A DNA stretch of 64,000 bases from Rhodanobacter sp. LX-99 (GCF_018599185.1 NZ_JAHFVL010000001.1:2253861-2317860), one strand, 5' to 3'. Numbered from the stretch's first letter, positions 19,143 to 28,470 are shown. The notes: generated by a model not told the origin, from the letters alone. Numbers and translations are program-made.

Positions 19143-19359
19143 TTTTCCAACTCCTATGCGGGTGCGGTGCAAGGGAGTGGCGAACCATCGCGTCTTCTCC
19201 AGCCCGGCCGTGCCGCAAGCCGAAAAGGCCCGGCGGTCTGCGGGGGCGAGGTGGTTGCGCAAAATCGCCACTCGGCGGCGAGGCGGGTCGTCGGCGGCCC
19301 GGGTCTCGAAAGCGGCGCAATTTTCGGCGGGCCAGGCTTTCACCCGGCTGTCGGAGGGG

Positions 19360-20277
19360 TCAGTAGATCGCGGGTGTGCCGGGCGGGCGGGTCTTGAAGC
19401 GCTTGTGCACCCACAGGTATTGCTCAGGCGCCTCGCGCACCATCTGCTCGATGCAGGCGTTGACGCGGGCGGTGTCGGTTTCCACGTCAGTACCGGGGAA
19501 GCCATCCAGCGGCGCGCCGAGGCGCAGCGCGTAACCCTGCCCGCCGGGCAGGCGGCGATGGAAGAACGGGATCACCAGCGCGCCGGACATCCGCGCCAGG
19601 TGATGGGTGGCGGTGATGGTGGCCGCCGGCACGCCGAAGAACGGCACGAACACGGTGTCCTTGCTGCGCATGTCCTGGTCCGGCGCGTACCACAGCGTGC
19701 CGCCGCCGCGCAGGTACTTCACGGTGCCGCGGATATCGTCCTTCTCGAACATCGCGTCGGCGTAGTCCAGCCGCGCGCGCAGCACCACCCACTCGAACAC
19801 GGCCGAGTCCATCCGGCGGTACATGCCGGCGATGCGGATGCGCTGCGAGACCAGCCGCGCGCACAGTTCCAGGTGCGAGAAGTGCCCGCCGACCAGCAGC
19901 ACGCCCTTGCCCTGCGCGCGCGCCGCTTCGAGGTGTTCCAGCCCCTCGATGCGGGTCGGGATGCTGGCCATGCGCCGGTCGCTGCCCATCCAGCCCAGCG
20001 CGAACTCCACCAGCATCAGGCCGATGTCGCGCAGGTTCGCGTCGACCAGCGCGGCGCGCGCAATGGCATCGAGTTCGGGAAAGCACAGCGCGATGTTCGC
20101 CGCGGCGATGCGCCGTCGCGCGGAGGGAACCCGCGGCACCAGCGCGCCGAGCCGGCGGCCAAGCCACATCAGCGCGCGCTGCGGCAGCCGCGCGATCAGC
20201 CAGATCGCGCCCACGCCCAGCCACGCCGGCCAGTGGCGCGGCGCGAGCAGCGAACGGGTGAAGGTGGGGCGGGGCAT
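19360..20277 (-). CDS. Lipid A biosynthesis acyltransferase (LpxL/HtrB family)
   Basis: 305 residues. An N-terminal membrane anchor (WLGVGAIWLIARLPQRALMWLG) is followed by the acyltransferase core, with the H-x4-E catalytic motif in GVLLVGGHFSHLELCARLV. Then come RGGGTLWYAPDQDM, FVPFFGVPAATI and EQYLWVHKRFKTRPPG, which is the family end. It transfers a secondary acyl chain to Kdo-lipid A at the inner membrane. LpxL and LpxM cannot be separated by sequence alone. It diverges from waaA, whose product makes the Kdo-lipid A acceptor, which fits. The deacetylase follows 217 bp downstream on the same strand. Confidence 0.9.
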   Translation of the reverse strand: MPRPTFTRSLLAPRHWPAWLGVGAIWLIARLPQRALMWLGRRLGALVPRVPSARRRIAAANIALCFPELDAIARAALVDANLRDIGLMLVEFALGWMGSDRRMASIPTRIEGLEHLEAARAQGKGVLLVGGHFSHLELCARLVSQRIRIAGMYRRMDSAVFEWVVLRARLDYADAMFEKDDIRGTVKYLRGGGTLWYAPDQDMRSKDTVFVPFFGVPAATITATHHLARMSGALVIPFFHRRLPGGQGYALRLGAPLDGFPGTDVETDTARVNACIEQMVREAPEQYLWVHKRFKTRPPGTPAIY

Positions 20278-20382
20278 GCCGGGCATCGTGCGCATTGTAG
20301 TGGAGGCGGGGAAGCGGGAACGGCGGGCGGCAGCGTGTCGCATGCTTCAGTCCCGTGTGCCGTTCCCGCCCACCCGCTCTCG

Positions 20383-20388
20383 TATACT
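20383..20388 (+). promoter_or_regulatory. Putative -10 element for waaA
   Basis: TATACT, 21 bases before the TTG start. No clear -35 is seen 17 bp upstream. Confidence 0.35.
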
Positions 20389-20409
20389 GCCGCGTTGGAC
20401 TGACGGGCA

Positions 20410-21681
20410 TTGACGTTGCGCTATCTCTACACCCTCGCGATGTTCCTGGTGACGCCGCTGCTGGTATTGCGGCTGCTGGCGCGCGGGGTGCGTTCGCGGC
20501 CCTACCACCGGCGCTGGCCGGAACGGTTCGGCTTCTTCGATCCGCCCGGCTTCAGCGGCAGCCTGTGGGTGCACGCGGTGTCGGTGGGCGAGGTGAATGC
20601 GGCCGAGCCGCTGATCAAGGCGTTGCGGCGGGATTACCCGAACGCGCCGCTGGTGGTCACCACGGTCACGCCGACCGGCACGGCGCGCGTGCAGCAGCTG
20701 TTCGGCGACAGCGTGTTCCACGTCTACCTGCCGTATGACCTGCCGTACGCGGTGGGCCGCTTCCTGAAGAAGGTCCGGCCGCGGCTGGCGCTGATCGTGG
20801 AAACCGAGATCTGGCCGAATCTGTACTTCGCCTGCCGCCGGCGCGGCATCCCGCTAATGATCGTCAACGCGCGATTGTCGGAACGCTCGCTGCGCGGCTA
20901 CAAGCCGCTGCGCGGGTTGCTCCGTTCGGCGCTGCGCTGCGTGCGCCTGATCGCCGCGCAGTCGCGCACCGACGCCGCGCGCTATCGCCTGCTCGGCGCC
21001 GATCCGGAGCAGGTGCTGGTGACCGGCAACATGAAGTTCGACATGCCGATACCGGACGGCGCGGTGGCCGAAGGCGCATCGATGCGCGGGCACTGGGGTC
21101 CGCGGCGACCGGTGTGGATGGCGGCCAGCACTCACGAGGGCGAGGAGCTGGCGGTACTGGAAGCGCACCTGCAGGTATTGAAGCGATTGCCCGATGCGCT
21201 GCTGCTGCTTGCGCCGCGCCATCCGGAACGCTTCCGGGCAGTCGAGCATGCGGTGCGCAGCCTCGGCTTCACGACCGCCACGCGCAGTCTCGAGGGCGTG
21301 CCGTCCGCATCGCACCAGGTCTTCGTGATCGACGCCATGGGGCAGTTGATGCCGTTCTTCGCGGCCTCGGACCTCGCCTTCGTCGGCGGCAGCCTGGTGC
21401 CGATCGGCGGCCACAACGTGCTGGAGCCGGCGGCCCTGTCGGTGCCGGTGCTGGTGGGTCCGCGGACCTTCAACTTCGAGGAGATCACCCGCAGCCTGAT
21501 CGAAGAAGGCGGCGCCGAGCGCGTGGCGGATGCCGAGCGGCTGGGGCCGGCCGTGCTGCAGTTGCTGCTCGATGCGGCGAAGCGCGCACGGATGGGGCAG
21601 GCTGCGCAGTGCGTGTTCGATCGCGAGCGCGGCGCGGTGCAGCGGGTCATGCGGCTGATCGACACCTTGCTGCAGGAATGA
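20410..21681 (+). CDS. waaA: 3-deoxy-D-manno-octulosonic acid (Kdo) transferase
   Basis: 423 residues, GT30 family. WaaA adds Kdo to the lipid IVA precursor. The N-terminal anchor (YLYTLAMFLVTPLLVLRLL) is followed by LWVHAVSVGEVNAAEPLIKA, TTVTPTGTARVQQ, LIVETEIWPNLYFACRRRGI, ARLSERSLRGYKPLRG and, in the C-terminal half, FVGGSLVPIGGHNVLEPAAL and GPRTFNFEEI, all GT30 landmarks. The start is TTG at 20410, with no earlier in-frame ATG that fits. It sits between the divergent LpxL-type gene and convergent tolC, ending 62 bp before it with a terminator between. Confidence 0.96.
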   Translation: MTLRYLYTLAMFLVTPLLVLRLLARGVRSRPYHRRWPERFGFFDPPGFSGSLWVHAVSVGEVNAAEPLIKALRRDYPNAPLVVTTVTPTGTARVQQLFGDSVFHVYLPYDLPYAVGRFLKKVRPRLALIVETEIWPNLYFACRRRGIPLMIVNARLSERSLRGYKPLRGLLRSALRCVRLIAAQSRTDAARYRLLGADPEQVLVTGNMKFDMPIPDGAVAEGASMRGHWGPRRPVWMAASTHEGEELAVLEAHLQVLKRLPDALLLLAPRHPERFRAVEHAVRSLGFTTATRSLEGVPSASHQVFVIDAMGQLMPFFAASDLAFVGGSLVPIGGHNVLEPAALSVPVLVGPRTFNFEEITRSLIEEGGAERVADAERLGPAVLQLLLDAAKRARMGQAAQCVFDRERGAVQRVMRLIDTLLQE

Positions 21682-21687
21682 CGGTGC

Positions 21688-21720
21688 AAAAACAGGACGG
21701 CCGGGCGTGGCCCGGCCGTC
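21688..21720 (-). terminator. Intrinsic terminator of tolC
   Basis: An 11-bp stem (21696-21706 with 21710-21720, core GACGGCCGGGC) with a 3-base loop. Read on the minus strand it is followed by CTG then TTTTT, so it terminates tolC. The plus strand has no T-tract after the stem. Confidence 0.8.
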
Positions 21721-21742
21721 TCCGCGTGCAACGTGAGGCGGT

Positions 21743-23044
21743 TTACTGCAGCAGCGCGTTGATAGCCTCGATGTCCTTCAGCTCGGCCGTGCCCGCGGTC
21801 TGCTTGAGCAGCAGCTTGTTCAGGATGAACTGGTGGCGGGCCTGCGAGTAGCTGCTTTCCGAGGAGGTCAGGGTCTGGATCGCCAGCAGCACGTTGGTCA
21901 TCGTCTGGGTGCCGACATCGAAGCCGGCACGGGTCGCCTCGAGCGCCTTGCGGCCGGAGTCCACCGAAGCCTTGGCCGATTCCACCTGGGCGATGCCGGC
22001 GATCACCGAGCGGTAGTAGTTGAGCGTGTCGCGTACCACCTGGCGCCGCTGCGCTTCCAGCGCGTCGGTGGCGGCATCGCGCTGGTAGATCGACTGGCGC
22101 ACGCGCGACTGGGTCGCGCCGCCGGAGAAGATCGGCACGTTCAAGGTCAACCCGATCGTGGTCGAGGCGGGGTCGCGGTAGCGGCCGGAGGCGTCGCTTT
22201 CCGACCAGCCGGCGCCCTTGCCGTAGGAGACGCCGGCGGTGATCGTCGGCAGGTGGGCGGCGCGCGCGGCGCTGATGTTGTGCTGGGCCGTCTCCACGTT
22301 GTATTTCTGCGTGAGCAGGTTGGGATTGGTTTCCAGCGCCTGCTTGACCCAGCTTTCCTGGTCGGCCGGCGCCGGCGGCTGCATCGGCAGGTCGTCGCGC
22401 AGCTTCTTCAGGTCGCCGGTCGGCTTGCCGGTGATCTGGGTGAGCGCCTCGCGCGCATCGTTCAGCGCATTCTGCGCAGCGATGGTCTGCGACTTGGCCG
22501 CCTCGTAATAGGCCTTGGCCTGGTACACGTCGGTGATCGCCGAGAGGCCGACCTTGAAGCGCTGGTCGGACTGCTCGTACTGCTGGCGGAAGGCGTCCTC
22601 GTTGGCCTTGGCGTAGGTCAGCTCGTCTTCGCTGGTCAGCACGCCGAAGTAGGCCGCGGCCACGCGCCCGTAAAGCTCCTGCGCCGCCGCCTGGTACAGC
22701 TCGTCCTGCGCGTCCGACGCCGAGTGGGCGGCCTTGAGGTTGGCGTACTTGCTGAAGTCGAGCACGGTCTGGCTGAGCGTACCCTTGATCGTGCGCGCGC
22801 GGCTGTGGCCGATCTGGTTGCCGCCGTTGGTCTGGCTCAGGCTCATGCTTGCGTCGATCTGCGGCAGCAGCGACGCGCGTGCCTGGTCCACCCCTTCGCC
22901 GATGGCCAGGCGGGTGGCGTCGGCCTGCGACAGCACCGGATCATTGGCGCGCGCTTCGCGATAGGCATCGAGCAGATCCTCGCCATGGCTGGGCAGCGAG
23001 ATGGCGGCCAGGGCCAGTGCAAGAGTGAGCAGCTTCAAACGCAT
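21743..23044 (-). CDS. tolC: TolC-family outer-membrane channel
   Basis: 433 residues with a signal peptide (MRLKLLTLALALAAISLPSHG). The mature chain starts EDLLDAYREARANDPVLSQA, a typical outer-membrane efflux protein start. Two internally similar halves with long coiled-coil segments are visible, and the family patterns TVLDFSKYANLKAAHSASDA and GLTLNVPIFSGGATQSRV appear at equivalent positions. TolC trimers form the exit duct for RND/ABC efflux and type I secretion. The pump partners are not in this window. It follows the isoaspartyl methyltransferase-like gene by 34 bp, so the two are likely co-transcribed. Confidence 0.93.
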   Translation of the reverse strand: MRLKLLTLALALAAISLPSHGEDLLDAYREARANDPVLSQADATRLAIGEGVDQARASLLPQIDASMSLSQTNGGNQIGHSRARTIKGTLSQTVLDFSKYANLKAAHSASDAQDELYQAAAQELYGRVAAAYFGVLTSEDELTYAKANEDAFRQQYEQSDQRFKVGLSAITDVYQAKAYYEAAKSQTIAAQNALNDAREALTQITGKPTGDLKKLRDDLPMQPPAPADQESWVKQALETNPNLLTQKYNVETAQHNISAARAAHLPTITAGVSYGKGAGWSESDASGRYRDPASTTIGLTLNVPIFSGGATQSRVRQSIYQRDAATDALEAQRRQVVRDTLNYYRSVIAGIAQVESAKASVDSGRKALEATRAGFDVGTQTMTNVLLAIQTLTSSESSYSQARHQFILNKLLLKQTAGTAELKDIEAINALLQ

Positions 23045-23078
23045 GGGGTGCCTCGTGGGGATCGATTCGGGGGCGAAA

Positions 23079-23738
23079 TCAGAACACGAACCGTTGCGGC
23101 GGTTCGGCATGGGTCAGGTAGGGCAGATCGGTTTCGAACAGGGTTTCCTCGCGATAGCGGCCGGCGCCTTCATGGGTGAGCAAGGTGGCCTGCTGCACCG
23201 GCGACTGGCCGCGGACGACCAGCGCGCGCGCGCCGGGCTTGAGCCAGGTCAGCCAGCGCGGCGGGATCGCGTGCACCGCACCGGTCACCACCAGTGCGTC
23301 GAACAGGCCATCGGGCTGCCATGCATTGACCGCCTCGCCGGTGGCCAGGGTGGCATTGGCGATGCCGGCGGCCTGCAGGCGTTGCGCGGCGGCGGCAATG
23401 AAATCGGCATGGATGTCGACGCTGGTCACCTGGGCGGACAAGGTGGCCAGGCAGGCGGTGAGAAAGCCCGAACCGGTGCCTATTTCCAGCACGTGGTCGG
23501 TGGGCAGCAGTTCCAGCGCCTGCAGCACGCGGCCTTCCACCACCGGCTTCATCATCACTTCGCCGTGACCCAGCGGCAGGCACAGGTCGGCGAACGCCAG
23601 CTGGCGGTGTTCGGCGGCGACGAAGTCTTCGCGGCGCACGCGGCTGATCACGTCCAGCACGCGGCCGTCCAGTACTTCCCACGGGCGCACCTGGTTTTCC
23701 ACCATGTTCAGTCGCGCCTGCTCGATATTCATCGCCAT
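23079..23738 (-). CDS. Protein-L-isoaspartate O-methyltransferase-like protein
   Basis: 219 residues, cytoplasmic. The SAM-binding motif VLEIGTGSGFLTACLATLSA is clear, preceded by the family's LPLGHGEVMMKPVVEGRVLQ region (the usual S-x-P-x3-A is altered) and followed by VTSVDIHADF and PDGLFDALVVTGAVHAIPP. PIMT repairs isoaspartyl damage; this PCMT-like branch upstream of tolC in Xanthomonads and Pseudomonads has not been shown to do so. The altered substrate loop leaves repair activity uncertain. ATG 23738 and 23732 are both possible starts. It diverges from a TetR regulator across 267 bp. Confidence 0.85.
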   Translation of the reverse strand: MAMNIEQARLNMVENQVRPWEVLDGRVLDVISRVRREDFVAAEHRQLAFADLCLPLGHGEVMMKPVVEGRVLQALELLPTDHVLEIGTGSGFLTACLATLSAQVTSVDIHADFIAAAAQRLQAAGIANATLATGEAVNAWQPDGLFDALVVTGAVHAIPPRWLTWLKPGARALVVRGQSPVQQATLLTHEGAGRYREETLFETDLPYLTHAEPPQRFVF

Positions 23739-24005
23739 CTGCTTGTGTCCCGTGCGGATCGAAAAAGGTCAAAAAGGATAAGCGCTGGCGCCTGCCCCTA
23801 CAATGACGTGCCCCGACAGTGACAAGCCTGCCGGTTGCATGGCAGGCCACGAAGTGCCGGAAGTCATCGCGAGGGGTTGACGGGCGTCACCCGTTGCCGC
23901 GCGCAGGCGGAAAGGCGCCGAAACCATGGTTCCGGCGCCATCTTGGAAAATAATTGAACCGCCGCGTATAATAAAGCGAGAATTTCCGTTTGGGAAGGTG
24001 GAGGC

Positions 24006-24662
24006 ATGAATACCAGCGCGCAAATCAGGCCCCAGGGTCCCGGTCGCCCGAAGGACATGGAGAAGCGTGCGGCCATCCTGGTGGCGGCGAAGGCCCTGTT
24101 CATCCGCAACGCGTTCGCCGGTACCAGCATGGACGCGATCGCGGCGGATGCCGGCGTGTCCAAGCTCACCGTGTACAGCCACTTCGGCGACAAGGACAAC
24201 CTGTTCCGCGAAGTGATCCGTTCGCGCATCCAGGACCTGCTGCCGGAGGAAACCTATTTCTTCGATCCGCACGCCGACATCCGCGACATCCTGCTGCGGG
24301 TGGCGTTGACCCATGCCCACCTCGATTGCAACGCCGAGACCGTGGGCACGTTCCGCGCCATTCTCAGCGACTGCCGCCAGGGCAACCCGCGCTACGGCAA
24401 GCTGATCTGGGAAGAGGGCGCGGCGCGTACGCATGGTTTGATGGAACGCCTGCTGCAGCAGGCGGTTGACGCCGGCCAACTCGATATCGACGACGTGGCG
24501 CGCGCCAGCGGGCAATTCCTCAGCCTGATCAAGGGCAACCTGATGATGCGCCAGATGTTCGGCTGCACCGAATGCCCGGCAAGTTACAACCAGGAAATCG
24601 AGGCGACGGCGCGTGCTGGCGTGGCCACCTTCCTGCGTGCGTTTCTACCGCGCGCGCACTGA
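24006..24662 (+). CDS. TetR/AcrR-family transcriptional regulator
   Basis: 218 residues. The N-terminal helix-turn-helix is complete: KRAAILVAAKALFIRNAFAG, TSMDAIAADAGVSKLTVYSH and FGDKDNLFREVI. The C-terminal ligand domain resembles the AefR-type group, with YFFDPHADIRDILLRVAL and ASGQFLSLIKGNLMMRQMFG, and has two cysteines in its last third. AAGGTGGAGG at 23995-24004 is a very strong but close ribosome-binding site. It diverges from the PIMT-like/tolC unit, so it may regulate that unit, as many TetR proteins control efflux genes. No palindromic operator stood out in the gap. Confidence 0.9.
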   Translation: MNTSAQIRPQGPGRPKDMEKRAAILVAAKALFIRNAFAGTSMDAIAADAGVSKLTVYSHFGDKDNLFREVIRSRIQDLLPEETYFFDPHADIRDILLRVALTHAHLDCNAETVGTFRAILSDCRQGNPRYGKLIWEEGAARTHGLMERLLQQAVDAGQLDIDDVARASGQFLSLIKGNLMMRQMFGCTECPASYNQEIEATARAGVATFLRAFLPRAH

Positions 24663-24848
24663 CTCCAGTCGACAGATCACCTGGTAGTCGGGCTGGCCTT
24701 TGCCCGGCTTGATGCCGCCGGTTGCGGACGCGACGCTCTGGATCATGGGCCGGATGGCACGCGTTGGCTAATGGGTCCGGACCCGCCCGGTGTGCGAGAC
24801 TCCGCCGAGAGATTTTCAGCGCCCATCTTCCGGAGCGAAGGTTGTCTG

Positions 24849-26681
24849 ATGAAGCTTCAAGTACCGTTTGTGCAATTGCCCCTGCAGTTCGACGCAGCCC
24901 GGCTGATGGCCGAGATCGATGCGCTCGGCGCAGATAAATGGATCGAGCATCCTCAGAAATACCCTGGGAATTTTGCGTTGCCGCTGATTTCGGTCAACGG
25001 CGATCCCGCCAGCGATGCGATTTCCGGGCCGATGCGACCCACCCCCTCGCTGGGGCAGTGCCCGTATCTGATGCAGGTGCTCCATCGCGTCGGCGCGGTA
25101 TGGGGGCGCACCCGTCTGATGAAACTCAGCGGCCACGCCGAGGTGACCCCGCATACGGATCTCAGCTATTACTGGCGTGAGCGCGTGCGCGTGCATGTGC
25201 CGATTCGCACCAAGCCCAGCGTGCGCTTCTTCTGCGGCGACAGCGAAGTGAACATGGCGGCGGGTGAGTGCTGGATATTCAATACCTGGCTCAACCATCG
25301 CGTCGTCAATGGCGACGACGACGAGCGGATCCATCTGGTTGCGGACAGCGTCGGCAGCGAACCGTTCTGGCGACTGGTCGGAGCCGGCAGGGTGCCCGGG
25401 CACGGTGAAGTGCAGGACTGGCGCGCCGAGTCGGTGATGCCGGTGTCCGACACCATCCCCAGGCTGATGTACGAATCGGACAACGTGCCGCAGGTGATGA
25501 CGCCGTGGGAGATGCGGGAGCATCTGGCGTTCCTGCTCGGTGATACACGAGCGCATCCCCAGGTCAACGCCGCGCGATTCGCGGTGGCGCGCTTCAACTT
25601 CATCTGGCGGGCGCTGTGGGCGCAATTCGGTACTGACCGGAGCGGCTGGCCGGACTATCGCAGGGCCCTGGACGAGTTCAGGCAGCACATGGAGCAAGTC
25701 GCGGAACCCTTGCAGCTGGCCTGCGGAATGCAGTTCATGACGGGTTTGCACGCGGGCGTGCTTGACGTGGCGCTGGCAGACCGCAATCAGGATTTCGGTG
25801 CGCGCGAGACGCGTCCACCCGCCTTTGGCGCTCCGGCTTCGAGCGAGCATGATCCGGTTTTCGATCGCCCCGTGTTCATTGTTTCGTCCCCCCGCTCAGG
25901 TTCGACCCTGTTGTTCGAAACGTTGGCGCAAGCGAACGGGCTGTATACCATCGGCAAGGAAAGCCATGCTCTCATCGAAGACATGATGGCGTTGAATCCC
26001 GGGTTGCTCGGCTTCGAATCCAACCGTTTGACGGCGAGTGCAGCCACACCCGCGGTGGCGGAGGAACTGCGCCGGCGGATGTGGGCCGAGCTGCGTGATC
26101 GCGATGGCGCGGCGCCGACCGGCGCGCCGTCGCGCGTGCTCGAAAAGACCCCGAAGAACTCCCTGCGCGTGCCGTTCCTGGCCGAGGTGTTCCCGCAGGC
26201 ACGATTCATCTACCTGTATCGCGATCCGCGGCAGACGCTCAGCAGCATGATCGAGGCGTGGCAATCGGGCCGCTTCCGCACTTATGCGGATCTCCCCGAT
26301 TGGGAAGGCTTGCCGTGGTCGATGCTGCTGGTGCCCGGCTGGCGCGACCTGAAGGGGCGCCCGCTGCAGCAGATCGTGGCGGCGCAGTGGGAGATCACCA
26401 CGCGAGTCCTGCTGGACGACTTGAGCGCCCTGCCTGCCGGGCGCTGCCAGGTGGTGCATTACGACACCTTCCTGGCGAATCCGGCCAATGAAGTGGGGCG
26501 GTTGTGTGAGTGGCTAGACCTGACGTGGGATCGGGCGCTGGACAAGGCACTGCCACTGTCGCGCTATACCGTGTCCGAGCCGTCAGCGGACAAGTGGCGT
26601 CGCCACGCCGATCTGATCGAGGAAGTGTTGCCCGCCCTGCAGGCCACGCGTGATCGTGCGGAGCGCTTCGTCGGGCGCTGA
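24849..26681 (+). CDS. Fused aspartyl/asparaginyl beta-hydroxylase-like and sulfotransferase protein
   Basis: 610 residues in one uninterrupted frame. The N-terminal part (about 1-200) is a 2-oxoglutarate/Fe(II) oxygenase of the Asp/Asn beta-hydroxylase family: a metal-site HTD at 102-104 in TPHTDLSYYWRERVRVHVPI, then GDSEVNMAAGECWIFNTWLN and NHRVVNGDDDERIHLVADS carrying the second His. The C-terminal part (about 340-600) is a sulfotransferase: the 5'-phosphosulfate loop SSPRSGSTLLFETL at 346, the 3'-phosphate loop RFIYLYRDPRQTLSSMIEAW and a C-terminal YDTFLANP stretch. The protein has no signal peptide. Substrate and product are unknown; hydroxylation followed by sulfation of one acceptor is only an inference. 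ATG 24849 starts MKLQVPFVQLPLQFDAARL, typical of the hydroxylase domain. Confidence 0.85.
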   Translation: MKLQVPFVQLPLQFDAARLMAEIDALGADKWIEHPQKYPGNFALPLISVNGDPASDAISGPMRPTPSLGQCPYLMQVLHRVGAVWGRTRLMKLSGHAEVTPHTDLSYYWRERVRVHVPIRTKPSVRFFCGDSEVNMAAGECWIFNTWLNHRVVNGDDDERIHLVADSVGSEPFWRLVGAGRVPGHGEVQDWRAESVMPVSDTIPRLMYESDNVPQVMTPWEMREHLAFLLGDTRAHPQVNAARFAVARFNFIWRALWAQFGTDRSGWPDYRRALDEFRQHMEQVAEPLQLACGMQFMTGLHAGVLDVALADRNQDFGARETRPPAFGAPASSEHDPVFDRPVFIVSSPRSGSTLLFETLAQANGLYTIGKESHALIEDMMALNPGLLGFESNRLTASAATPAVAEELRRRMWAELRDRDGAAPTGAPSRVLEKTPKNSLRVPFLAEVFPQARFIYLYRDPRQTLSSMIEAWQSGRFRTYADLPDWEGLPWSMLLVPGWRDLKGRPLQQIVAAQWEITTRVLLDDLSALPAGRCQVVHYDTFLANPANEVGRLCEWLDLTWDRALDKALPLSRYTVSEPSADKWRRHADLIEEVLPALQATRDRAERFVGR

Positions 26682-26817
26682 AGTCGCGTGTTGCGTCGAG
26701 CCGCCACGCGCGGCCTTCACTCGGCTTTTTCGTGCACGTTTCTACGCTGCGCGGGGTTTCGACGGCACCTGCGGGTCTGCCGCGGAACATCACTCCCCTT
26801 CCACGCAGGAGCAAGCC

Positions 26818-27414
26818 ATGGCCAAGACCAAGCCGTTCGTCAGCGACATCGAGAACATCCGCAAGCGCGCACGCCAGGACATCGACAAGGGCGCGATGAC
26901 GGCGGGCTACCGTGCGGACCGGGCCACCGTGGTCAAGCTGCTCAACCACGCGCTGGCCACCGAACTGGTTTGCGTGCTGCGCTACAAGTACCACTACTAC
27001 ATGGCCTCGGGCATCCACTCGCAGGCGATCAAGGCCGAGTTCCTGCAGCACGCGAACGAGGAGCAGGGCCACGCCGACTTGATCGCCGAACGCATCACCC
27101 AGCTCGACGGCAAGCCGAACCTGTCGCCGGAAGGCCTGCTCAGCCGCAGCCATTCCGACTACGTCGAAGGCGAGGACATCGTAGACATGATCAAGGAAGA
27201 CCTGGTCGCCGAGCGCATCGCGATCGACAGCTACCGCGAGATGATCAGCTATGTCGGCACCGACGACCCGACCACCCGCCGCGTGCTGGAAGGCATCCTG
27301 GCGATGGAGGAAGAGCACGCCGAGGACATGAACACGCTGCTGGAACAGCTCGGCAAGAAGGGCGAGCCGGCGAAGCCGTCGCCGGCCCGGAAAGCCGCGG
27401 GCAAGCGCGGCTGA
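26818..27414 (+). CDS. Bacterioferritin-like (ferritin-like di-iron) protein
   Basis: 198 residues. The four-helix ferritin pattern is visible with metal ligands: LLNHALATELVCVLRYKYHYYM (first E), LQHANEEQGHADLIAERI (ExxH), EDLVAERIAIDSYREMISYV, and LEGILAMEEEHAEDMNTLL (ExxH). A lysine-rich tail, KPSPARKAAGKRG, is appended and could contact DNA as in some Dps-like proteins; that is a guess. Likely roles are iron storage or oxidative-stress protection. AGGAG lies 7 bases before ATG 26818. It stands alone, 136 bp after the fusion gene, and converges with the alcohol dehydrogenase gene. Confidence 0.87.
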   Translation: MAKTKPFVSDIENIRKRARQDIDKGAMTAGYRADRATVVKLLNHALATELVCVLRYKYHYYMASGIHSQAIKAEFLQHANEEQGHADLIAERITQLDGKPNLSPEGLLSRSHSDYVEGEDIVDMIKEDLVAERIAIDSYREMISYVGTDDPTTRRVLEGILAMEEEHAEDMNTLLEQLGKKGEPAKPSPARKAAGKRG

Positions 27415-27457
27415 TCGCGTGCGCGTGCGGCGGCGTGCACGCGCGCCGCGCGACGCA

Positions 27458-28470
27458 TCACCAGCCGGCCAGCGCCAGCTTGCCGATCGTGCTGCCCGAT
27501 TCCAGCCGGCGATGCGCCTCGCGCAGGTTCGCCGCATTGATCGGCACCAGCGTTTCGGTGCGCGTGCAGCGCAATTCACCCGCATCGATCAAGCTGGCGA
27601 TCCGTTCGAGGATGCGGCCCTGCTCGGCCATGTCGGGGGTGTTGAAGCGCGCGCGGGCGAACATGAATTCCCAGTGGATGCCGATGCATTTGGCCTTGTA
27701 CGGGTCGCCGATCCTCAGCGCGCCGGCCGGCTCCACGATCAGGCCGACGTGGCCTTGCGGCGCGAGCAGCTGGCCGATCGCATCCCAGTAGTGATCGGTA
27801 TCGGCGAGGTTGAGCGCCGCGTCGACCTGGCCGAAGCCCAGCGCTTCCAGCTGCGGTGCCAGCGCGTGGCGATGGTTGACCACGTGCAGCGCGCCCATCG
27901 TGCGGCACCACTCCGTGGTCTCGTTGCGCGAAGCCGTGGCGATCACGGTGAAGCCGGCGCGCCGCGCCAGCTGGATAGCGATCGAGCCGACCCCGCCGGC
28001 GCCGCCGATCACCAGCAGCGACTTGTCTTCGCCGCCGTGCTCGCTGTCGAACGGCATGCGCTGGAACAGCAACTCCCACGCGGTGATCGCGGTCAGCGGC
28101 AGCGCCGCTGCCTCGGCCAGATCCAGCGACCGCGGCGCATGGCCGGCCAGGCGTGCGTCGACCAGCTGGAACTGCGCGTTGCTGCCGGGGCGGGTGACGT
28201 CGCCGGCGTAGTACACGCGATCGCCCGGCTGGAAGCCGTCGACCGATGCGCCGACGGCCTCGACGACGCCGGCGGCGTCGTAGCCGAGCACCTTCGGTTG
28301 CGCCTCGACCTGCGGCTTGGGCGAGCGGACCTTGGTGTCGACCGGATTCACCGACACAGCCTCGACGCGCACCAGCAGGTCGTGCGCGCCGGGCACGGGC
28401 GTGGGCAGTTCGACGTCGAGCAGCGACTGCGGGTCGTCGATCGGCAAGTAGCGGGTGAGTGCGACGGCTT

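Noticed and set aside
23739..24005. TetR operator in the gap between the methyltransferase-like and TetR genes
   Set aside because: The gap holds no clear palindrome of the usual 14-20 bp, so no operator is called.
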